From: UQRS01 sp964481575
GTDB taxonomy: Bacteria > Bacillota > Clostridia > Oscillospirales > Acutalibacteraceae
Reading direction: 5' to 3'
DNA: 6,903 nt
Assembly (NCBI GenBank): GCA_964481575.1
Contig: CAYZTR010000064.1
Span: forward strand, 1 to 6,903
The notes below the pieces were generated by a model. The model was not told where the DNA came from. It did no database searches and saw only the letters and a list, made by a program, of their open reading frames with translations. The position numbers and the translations under genes were made by a program. Positions 1 through 3,647 of this stretch are shown here, piece after piece (position 1 is the first letter of the stretch; every line of letters begins with the position of its first letter).

Positions 1-55
1 AGGCAGAGGTCTGCAAAACCTTTATGCCCCGGTTCAAATCCGGGTGGTGCCTCCA
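1..55 (+). tRNA. tRNA-Cys (GCA), 3' part, 5' end outside window
   Basis: The visible part starts near the end of the D arm. The anticodon stem pairs GAGGT with ACCTT (one G-U) around the 7-nt loop CTGCAAA, giving anticodon GCA, which reads Cys codons. The T arm is CCCGG / TTCAAAT / CCGGG at 28-44. The 3' acceptor strand is 45-51, followed by discriminator T at 52 and an encoded CCA at 53-55. U73 is a known identity base of tRNA-Cys, which agrees with the anticodon. The 5' acceptor strand and most of the D arm lie to the left of the window, so acceptor pairing could not be checked. Confidence 0.93.
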
Positions 56-56
56 G

Positions 57-88
57 AAAAAAGACAGTTCTTCGGGACTGTCTTTTTT
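57..88 (+). terminator. Rho-independent terminator of the tRNA gene
   Basis: A 14-bp stem (57-70 with 75-88) closes a TTCG loop at 71-74. The lower stem is A6 paired with T6, so the T-run is part of the stem and the structure could also work on the other strand. It begins one base after the tRNA CCA, so it ends the tRNA transcript. Confidence 0.9.
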
Positions 89-89
89 C

Positions 90-191
90 AATGAAATTCG
101 TTCCTTGCGGAACGAGTGAAATACCTTCGGTATGAAATATCTCTTCGAGATATGAAATATGCCTTCGGCATATGAAGGAACGAATTTTATT
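90..191. repeat. Long inverted repeat enclosing three hairpins (left half of array)
   Basis: Positions 90-106 pair with 175-191 over 17 bp with one G-U, enclosing the hairpins at 121-133, 137-153 and 157-173 in a branched, clover-like fold. The left arm overlaps the 5' strand of the first small hairpin (98-104), so the large stem and that hairpin exclude each other. The right half has no comparable enclosing stem. Confidence 0.75.
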
Positions 192-262
192 TCACATTTT
201 GCGTAAGCAAAATATTTCATAATCCGTAAGGAATATTTCATATTGCGTAGCAATATTTCATT
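90..262. repeat. Divergent array of seven short hairpins with ATTTCA linkers
   Basis: Seven hairpins of 5-7 bp occur in 173 bp: 98-115, 121-133, 137-153, 157-173, 196-213, 219-236 (one mismatch) and 240-256. In the left half the linker reads TGAAAT (92, 117, 133, 153). In the right half it reads ATTTCA (189, 214, 235, 255). The loops follow the same polarity: on the minus strand the left hairpins have GCAA, GAA, GAA and GAA; on the plus strand the right hairpins have GTAA, GTAA and GTA. So every unit is 'stem, GNA or GNNA loop, stem, ATTTCA', and the two halves point away from a centre near 189-195. The ends form an 8-bp inverted repeat (90-97 / 255-262). GNA triloops are known to make very stable single-stranded DNA hairpins. 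No coding potential is seen. Function is unknown; its position suggests a link to the operon that follows. Confidence 0.85.
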
Positions 263-267
263 AAATA

Positions 268-276
268 TGTTATAAT
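268..276 (+). promoter_or_regulatory. Extended -10 promoter of the four-helix-bundle/ATPase operon
   Basis: TGTTATAAT is a perfect extended -10 (TG at 268-269, TATAAT at 271-276). No good -35 lies at the usual distance; that place (about 248-253) is inside the last hairpin of the array. The predicted transcript start is near 283, only about a dozen bases before the GTG start, so the Shine-Dalgarno AGAGGTGA (283-290) would lie at the very 5' end of the mRNA. Transcription from further upstream, through the array, is the alternative. Confidence 0.6.
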
Positions 277-294
277 ACTCGCAGAGGTGATATT

Positions 295-642
295 GTGAAA
301 GAAAATAAACTTGTAGATTTATCTATGGATTTTGCTATTAAAACAGTAAAGCTCTGCGAAAACATAAAAGGTCATTACTCCCTTGTTAATCAACTTGAAC
401 GCTCAGCTACAAGCATTGGTGCTAATATTCACGAAGCCAATTATGCACACGGTAAGCCTGATTTTATCTCTAAACTTCAAATATCACTTAAAGAATGTTA
501 TGAAACAGAATATTGGCTTGAACTTTTTGTAAAATCAGAAATTATAGATAGAGAAACAGCAAAAGATTTGTATAATCAGTGTGGGACAATTCGCAGATTA
601 TTAATTGCATCTATCAATACTGCTAAGGAAAATACCAAATGA
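295..642 (+). CDS. Four-helix-bundle protein, 23S rRNA-IVS / Avd-like family
   Basis: This 115-residue protein has the pattern of the family known as 23S rRNA-intervening-sequence proteins (S23/IVP, TIGR02436, Pfam PF05635). The hallmark is R37-S-A-T-S-I-G-A-N-I45 followed by E47-A48, close to the family's RSaxSIxaNIaEg, then a helix carrying charged and aromatic residues (K54-DFISKL, ECYETEYWLEL at about 67-77) and a last helix at about 86-110. No catalytic residues are seen. Length is normal for the family. Structural relatives include Avd, the accessory protein of diversity-generating retroelements, which forms a basic pentamer and works with a reverse transcriptase and RNA; no reverse transcriptase is present here. 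The start is GTG with a good Shine-Dalgarno (283-290); there is no nearby in-frame ATG of equal quality. It overlaps the ATPase gene by ATGA, which suggests translational coupling. The gene is AT-rich compared with rpoB, a sign of transfer. A role in binding the adjacent hairpin array is inference. Confidence 0.85.
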   Translation: MKENKLVDLSMDFAIKTVKLCENIKGHYSLVNQLERSATSIGANIHEANYAHGKPDFISKLQISLKECYETEYWLELFVKSEIIDRETAKDLYNQCGTIRRLLIASINTAKENTK

Positions 643-1361
643 ATGATAGATTATATATCAACGATATAATATTGTCTGTTCCTTTTACCGAAAAAACATA
701 TTTAACACAAATTCCAGTTGTTCAATCGCTAATGAAACGGCCGATAGAATTAAAAAATCCTGTAACATTTTTTGTCGGTGAAAATGGAACAGGTAAATCG
801 ACTTTAATCGAAGCTATAGCAACAGCCTTTGGTTTTAATCCCGAAGGAGGAACGAGAAATTTCACTTTTTCTACTACAAATACACACTCATATTTGTATA
901 AACATATAACTTTAGGAAAAAAGGCATTTCCGAAAGATGGATTTTTCCTAAGAGCCGAAAGTTTTTACAATATGTCAGGTTATATTGATGAAGTAAAAGC
1001 AACGCATAACTACGGTGGAGTTTCTCTTCATAATAGGTCTCACGGTGAAAGTTTTTTAGCTTTAATTCAAAATAGATTTAGTGGTAATGGACTGTATATA
1101 TTAGATGAGCCGGAGTCTGCGCTTTCTCCAATGAGACTTTTAACCTTAATTGCAGAGATTGATAGATTAGTTAAGAATAATTCGCAATTTATAATTGCAA
1201 CTCACTCTCCAATTTTGATGACATATCCTAATGCACAAATTCTACAGTTTTCTCAAAATGGTATTGATGAAGTGGATTATCAACAAACGGAACATTACAC
1301 CGTTACTAAAAACTTTTTAAATAATCCGGAAAAGTATTTAAATTATTTATTACAAGAATAA
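639..1361 (+). CDS. Small stand-alone AAA/ABC-type ATPase
   Basis: The protein has 240 residues with an almost complete ABC-like nucleotide-binding fold and no membrane segment. Walker A is GENGTGKST at 47-55. A signature-like SHGES lies at 134-138. Walker B is LYILDEP at 152-158 with catalytic E157. The D-loop is about SALS at 160-163, and the H-loop is ATHSP at 187-191 with H189. The insert between Walker A and signature is short, with no coiled coil, so it is not SMC or RecF. There is no TOPRIM domain, so it is not an OLD nuclease. It resembles the predicted ATPases grouped as COG3910, whose function is not established. The start is the ATG in the ATGA overlap with the upstream gene, with AAGGAA at 625-630 as binding site. 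The partner gene and hairpin array suggest a nucleic-acid-linked or defence-like role, but nothing in the sequence proves it. AT-rich like its partner. Confidence 0.85.
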   Translation: MNDRLYINDIILSVPFTEKTYLTQIPVVQSLMKRPIELKNPVTFFVGENGTGKSTLIEAIATAFGFNPEGGTRNFTFSTTNTHSYLYKHITLGKKAFPKDGFFLRAESFYNMSGYIDEVKATHNYGGVSLHNRSHGESFLALIQNRFSGNGLYILDEPESALSPMRLLTLIAEIDRLVKNNSQFIIATHSPILMTYPNAQILQFSQNGIDEVDYQQTEHYTVTKNFLNNPEKYLNYLLQE

Positions 1362-1412
1362 ATAAAAGATAATCCTCGGTTTTCAACCTGTTCTTTTTTG
1401 GTCAGCAGAGCC

Positions 1413-1447
1413 AAAAATCCTGAATGCGTAAGCGTTCAGGATTTTTT
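1413..1447 (+). terminator. Terminator after the ATPase gene (probably bidirectional)
   Basis: A 15-bp stem (1413-1427 with 1432-1446, one G-U) closes a GTAA loop and ends in a T-run. The left arm starts with an A-run, so it could also terminate minus-strand transcripts. The loop region GCGTAAGC (1426-1433) is identical to that of the array hairpin at 201-208. Confidence 0.85.
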
Positions 1448-1468
1448 ACTTCCATTTTCTCGATAAAT

Positions 1469-1484
1469 GCATTCAGGATTTTTT
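1469..1484. repeat. Second copy of the terminator's right arm
   Basis: GCATTCAGGATTTTT (1469-1483) repeats the terminator's right arm at 1432-1446 with one change (A for G). It is the perfect reverse complement of the left arm 1413-1427, so it can pair with it better than the near copy can. It too is followed by T. Two alternative terminator stems therefore share one left arm. Confidence 0.75.
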
Positions 1485-1560
1485 GGAAAGTAATAGGTAA
1501 TGTTGAAGTGTGAAAAAAAGTTTGTTGTCTGTCCCACGGGTGGATTGTATATGTAAGTAT

Positions 1561-1584
1561 GCAAGGCTTTGCCTTGCTATTTTT
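1561..1584 (+). terminator. Terminator-like hairpin in the intergenic region
   Basis: A perfect 7-bp stem, GCAAGGC with GCCTTGC (1561-1577), closes a TTT loop and is followed by TATTTTT. No convincing gene ends just before it: only an 18-codon frame at 1500-1556 with a poor binding site. It may be a second terminator for the ATPase operon or the leftover of a lost gene. From 1485 to 1560 nothing else is seen. Confidence 0.5.
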
Positions 1585-1602
1585 CTTGTTGTACAGTATA
1601 AT
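1574..1602 (+). promoter_or_regulatory. Possible sigma-A promoter upstream of the hydrolase relic
   Basis: TATAAT at 1597-1602 lies 17 bp after TTGCTA at 1574-1579 (4 of 6 matches to TTGACA). The -35 box overlaps the right arm of the hairpin at 1561-1577. It would have driven the now decayed gene at 1671. Only moderate support. Confidence 0.35.
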
Positions 1603-1670
1603 TGATTTGCAGAAGACGGCAGCTTGCGGAGATGTTTTCTGGCCAGGTTAGTATAACGACAGTGATGCTG

Positions 1671-1765
1671 ATCGAATACACATTTTCTTTATGATGGATA
1701 TGCAAAATGATTTCGTAAAGGGTTTTGTGGTGAGCCAGAAACGTTGTGATCTGGACTGTGTAGCA
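1671..1765 (+). pseudogene. Decayed N-terminal fragment of an isochorismatase-family hydrolase
   Basis: The stretch from 1680 reads HIFFMMDMQNDFVKG in one frame, matching NILIVVDMQNDFVDG at the start of the intact hydrolase gene at 2574. At DNA level the two share an exact 19-mer, tggatatgcaaaatgattt (1695-1713 and 2596-2614), with similar flanks. After FVKG the frame shifts, but similarity continues at base level: GAGCCAGAA against ACGCCGGAA (PEA of the intact copy), then CTGGA and GTGTAGC against GTGGCGG. ATCGAATAC at 1671 aligns with ATGGAAAAC at the intact start, so the start codon is lost. Only about 30 codons remain; the active-site Lys and Cys regions are absent. The open frame on the opposite strand across 1577-1774 is a shadow. 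It is a relic of a related copy, not a functional gene. Confidence 0.65.
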
Positions 1766-1847
1766 TATAATCAAAAGGTTCCATGAATCATGATATATAA
1801 AGGGATAGCAGATGGAACAGGATATTTACATAAGTGTGATACTATTG

Positions 1848-1856
1848 TGATATTAT
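1848..1856 (+). promoter_or_regulatory. Candidate extended -10 promoter for the acetyltransferase operon
   Basis: TGATATTAT contains TG-n-TATTAT (5 of 6 matches to TATAAT). A TTTACA at 1825-1830 would be a -35 box, but the spacer is 20 bp, longer than usual, so the extended -10 would have to carry the promoter. The predicted start is near 1863, leaving a leader of about 195 nt. Confidence 0.4.
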
Positions 1857-1878
1857 AGTAAACGCAGAATAGACGCTA

Positions 1879-1906
1879 CGAACTGTGCGTATACTTGCAC
1901 GGTTCG
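1879..1906 (+). repeat. Stem-loop in the putative acetyltransferase leader
   Basis: The 10-bp stem CGAACTGTGC / GCACGGTTCG (one T-G pair) closes an 8-nt loop. No T-run follows, so it is not a terminator. Its role is unknown; it could be a leader RNA element or a relic. Confidence 0.55.
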
Positions 1907-2058
1907 GCTAAAACGCTTCGTTCCACTATGAGCGGGAGCCTAAATAATATCTCAATTTCGACTATTTGCTTCGTGATGGATTTGCGGTTGTTTGCTGTGT
2001 TCTATCAAGAATTAAGCGCAAGCGATTGAATAAGTTTTCCGAAAGCAGGAGGTTTCTT

Positions 2059-2553
2059 GTGTTTCATTACAGAAAAGCATCCATGGAAGATTTAAATGCA
2101 ATATGGGATAAGGATATTGCCAGAAATCCAAATGAAGACGTTTGGGTAATGTGGAAAAAACAGTATATTACATACAACGAAAAGAAGGAATGCTCCACTT
2201 TTGTGGTCTTAGATGATAGCGAACCCATCGGGCAAATAACTGTTTTGTTTTCTCCAAATTGCTCTGCGGTGAAAAACAGACCGGTGCTCTGTGATGGCAA
2301 AGATATTGGTAATATGAATGCTTTTAGAATTGAAAAACAGTATGAAGGCCAAGGGCATATTTCTAAGTTGGTCAAAATGGCTGAAGAGCATGCAAAGGAA
2401 ATGGGAATTAAGTACCTGACAATTGGTTGCGAAGCAAAAAAGAGCAGGAATTTGGCTATCTATTTGCATTGGGGTTATACTGAATTTGTAACACATTCGG
2501 GTGATGATGATACTTTGGTTCTGTTTTACAGGAAAGAAATCTGGCGCAAATGA
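2059..2553 (+). CDS. GNAT-family N-acetyltransferase
   Basis: This protein of 164 residues should transfer an acetyl group from acetyl-CoA to an amine in the cytoplasm; the acceptor cannot be told. The N-terminus (FHYRKASMEDLNAIWD) is the usual first strand and helix. The acetyl-CoA pyrophosphate loop is Q94-Y-E-G97-Q-G99, matching Q/RxxGxG/A, followed by the helix HISKLVKMAEEHAKEMG. Motif B is CEAKKSRNLAIYLHWGYTEF with N131, Y135 and the G139-Y140 turn. The start is GTG at 2059, chosen because GCAGGAGG (2045-2052) lies 6 bases before it and the fold begins there; the frame is open back to 1966, but those residues (basic, Cys-rich) do not fit. It is more AT-rich than the next gene, so the two may have different origins. 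The stop is 20 bases before the hydrolase start, so both are probably one transcript. Known relatives modify antibiotics, protein termini or metabolites; none of these can be assigned. Confidence 0.85.
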   Translation: MFHYRKASMEDLNAIWDKDIARNPNEDVWVMWKKQYITYNEKKECSTFVVLDDSEPIGQITVLFSPNCSAVKNRPVLCDGKDIGNMNAFRIEKQYEGQGHISKLVKMAEEHAKEMGIKYLTIGCEAKKSRNLAIYLHWGYTEFVTHSGDDDTLVLFYRKEIWRK

Positions 2554-2573
2554 ATAACGGTGAGGTGTATATT

Positions 2574-3104
2574 ATGGAAAACATTTTAATTGTGGTGGAT
2601 ATGCAAAATGATTTTGTGGATGGAGCCTTGGGCACGCCGGAAGCAGTGGAAATTCTGGATCGCGTGGCGGAAAAAATTAAGGGATACGATGGTTACATCT
2701 TTGTGACGCTGGACACGCATTTTGAAAATTATCTGGAAACCCGAGAGGGGAGAGCACTGCCGGTGCCTCACTGCATCAAAGAGACGGAGGGCTGGCGTCT
2801 GCACCCGCGGATTGCAGCGGCTCTGCAGGGAAAGGCACACATATTGGTGGAAAAGCATACATTCGGTGCGATAGATCTGCCGACGTGCATTCATCGGGCC
2901 GTGGGATCCGCCGAATGCGCCATGGAACTGGTGGGGCTGTGTACTGACATTTGCGTGGTGTCCAATGCGCTGTTGCTTAGGGCGAGTTTCCCGGAAGCGC
3001 AGATCTCTGTGGACGCTTCCTGCTGTGCCGGTGTTACCCCTGCCGCCCATAAGGCTGCACTGGAAACCATGGAAAGCTGCCAGATCAGGGTGATAGGAGC
3101 ATAA
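2574..3104 (+). CDS. Isochorismatase-family cysteine hydrolase, nicotinamidase-like
   Basis: The 176-residue protein has the full catalytic triad of the family: D9 in VVDMQNDF, K94 in VEKHTFG and C127 in GLCTDICV. It also has the metal-site pattern known from nicotinamidase PncA: D47 and H49 in LDTHFENY, and H66 in VPHCIKETEGW. It therefore probably hydrolyses an amide such as nicotinamide (to nicotinic acid for NAD salvage) rather than isochorismate. The substrate is not proven, and it is shorter than typical PncA, so no gene symbol is given. The preferred start is ATG at 2574 with GGTGAGG (2559-2565) 8 bases upstream. An in-frame ATG at 2550 overlaps the acetyltransferase stop as ATGA but adds eight residues before the conserved first strand. 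It is probably the last gene of the acetyltransferase operon. A decayed relative of its N-terminus lies at 1671-1765. Confidence 0.88.
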   Translation: MENILIVVDMQNDFVDGALGTPEAVEILDRVAEKIKGYDGYIFVTLDTHFENYLETREGRALPVPHCIKETEGWRLHPRIAAALQGKAHILVEKHTFGAIDLPTCIHRAVGSAECAMELVGLCTDICVVSNALLLRASFPEAQISVDASCCAGVTPAAHKAALETMESCQIRVIGA

Positions 3105-3115
3105 ACACAAAATGG

Positions 3116-3160
3116 AGCGCCCCTCCCATCGACTAACAGTCGATGGGAGGGGCGCTTTTT
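3116..3160 (+). terminator. Strong Rho-independent terminator after the hydrolase
   Basis: A perfect 19-bp GC-rich stem (3116-3134 with 3138-3156) closes an AAC loop and is followed by TTTT. It lies 12 bases after the hydrolase stop and separates that operon from rpoB. Confidence 0.96.
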
Positions 3161-3455
3161 AATGCGTACTGTTTGACACTGCTGTGCCGCTATGGATGCT
3201 CCAAGAGGGAGACAGGTGCGATCCGAAAAGAGATAGTTTAAAGAGATAGTTTGCAGTCAGATAAGGCAACTTTATAACGCAGGTTTAAAAAGGGAAAGGG
3301 AGGCGTTGGCAAAAAAGAAATTTGCCGGGTTGGGTCGGTGGAATCGCTGCGGAGTTCCTTCTGTTTGTGGAGGATGCACGAAACCTTACAGGATACAAAT
3401 ATGCGGTTATTCTCAATATTTTTTGCAAAAAACCTGAAAAAATAAAGAAAGCCTC
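3161..3455. other. Non-coding gap between the hydrolase terminator and the rpoB promoter
   Basis: No gene, RNA or mobile-element end is recognised in this stretch of about 300 bases. The minus-strand frames here are low-complexity and have no binding sites. The only visible structures are the 13-bp tandem repeat at 3227-3252 and a T6-GC-A6 palindrome near 3415-3428. Confidence 0.6.
3227..3252. repeat. Perfect 13-bp tandem repeat (two copies)
   Basis: AAAGAGATAGTTT occurs twice head to tail, at 3227-3239 and 3240-3252. It lies about 200 bp upstream of the rpoB promoter. It may be a slippage product or a protein binding site. Confidence 0.85.
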
Positions 3456-3484
3456 TTGACAAGGCTTGACAAAGAGACTATAAT
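3456..3484 (+). promoter_or_regulatory. Consensus sigma-A promoter of rpoB
   Basis: TTGACA at 3456-3461 and TATAAT at 3479-3484 are both perfect, with the optimal 17-bp spacer. The predicted start is about 3491, giving a leader of about 157 nt before rpoB. A second TTGACA at 3466-3471, inside the repeat CTTGACAAgG / CTTGACAAaG, is too close to the -10 to act as its -35. Confidence 0.88.
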
Positions 3485-3490
3485 AGTAAA

Positions 3491-3647
3491 ATGCCTAATA
3501 ATGGATACGTTTGCCCCTTCCGTTTCTTTTATTCCGAGAATTAGCATAGCAGATGGGAGCGCAAATGTCAAGCATGAATTGAAAAACCATGGCTTTTTAG
3601 CGTGGATGTCCACCGCGCTGAGAGAATTAAAAGGAGTGATTCAGCCT
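3491..3647 (+). promoter_or_regulatory. rpoB 5' leader
   Basis: This leader of about 157 nt carries a small stem-loop (3599-3619: AGCGTGGA with TCCA-ccg-CGCT, a bulge of three) and the rpoB Shine-Dalgarno AAAGGAG at 3630-3636, 11 bases before the ATG. No T-run terminator follows the stem-loop, so attenuation is not evident. The rpoB frame has no stop from an ATG at 3501, but that ATG has no binding site. Confidence 0.5.

Larger units (their letters stand above)
1766..2058. other. Non-coding region upstream of the acetyltransferase gene
   Basis: No gene is supported here. Up to about 1845 nothing is recognised. From 1863 it would be the leader of the acetyltransferase mRNA if the promoter at 1848-1856 is real. 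It holds one clear stem-loop at 1879-1906. The acetyltransferase frame stays open upstream to 1966, but the residues there are not like the family and the strong binding site lies downstream, so this part is called non-coding. Confidence 0.6.

Noticed and set aside
90..262. Possible CRISPR array
   Set aside because: Units are only about 20 bp, each unit is itself a palindrome, the constant part is 6 bp, the orientation flips halfway, and no cas gene is nearby.
1..1484. Integration into tRNA-Cys with a duplicated att site
   Set aside because: No second copy of the tRNA 3' end occurs in the window and no integrase gene is present; the module starts after the tRNA terminator.
1500..1556. 18-codon frame just before the hairpin at 1561
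   Set aside because: The binding site is poor and the peptide has no recognisable feature; it is too short to support.
1870..1990. Possible end of a group II intron (GCACGGTTCG resembles the end of domain V)
   Set aside because: The stem is too short, and the AGC triad and the two-base bulge of domain V are missing; no domain VI or intron-encoded protein is seen.
2067..2496. Two overlapping minus-strand frames of about 100 codons
   Set aside because: They are antisense to the acetyltransferase and have no binding site or family similarity.
2586..3110. 174-codon frame on the minus strand
   Set aside because: It is antisense to the hydrolase, which has all catalytic residues; it is a shadow frame.
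3491..3544. 17-codon upstream frame in the rpoB leader
   Set aside because: It begins at the predicted transcript start with no room for a binding site; no leader-peptide pattern or terminator follows.
3238..3613. Two minus-strand frames in the rpoB upstream region
   Set aside because: They have no binding sites, have biased composition, and overlap the rpoB promoter and leader.
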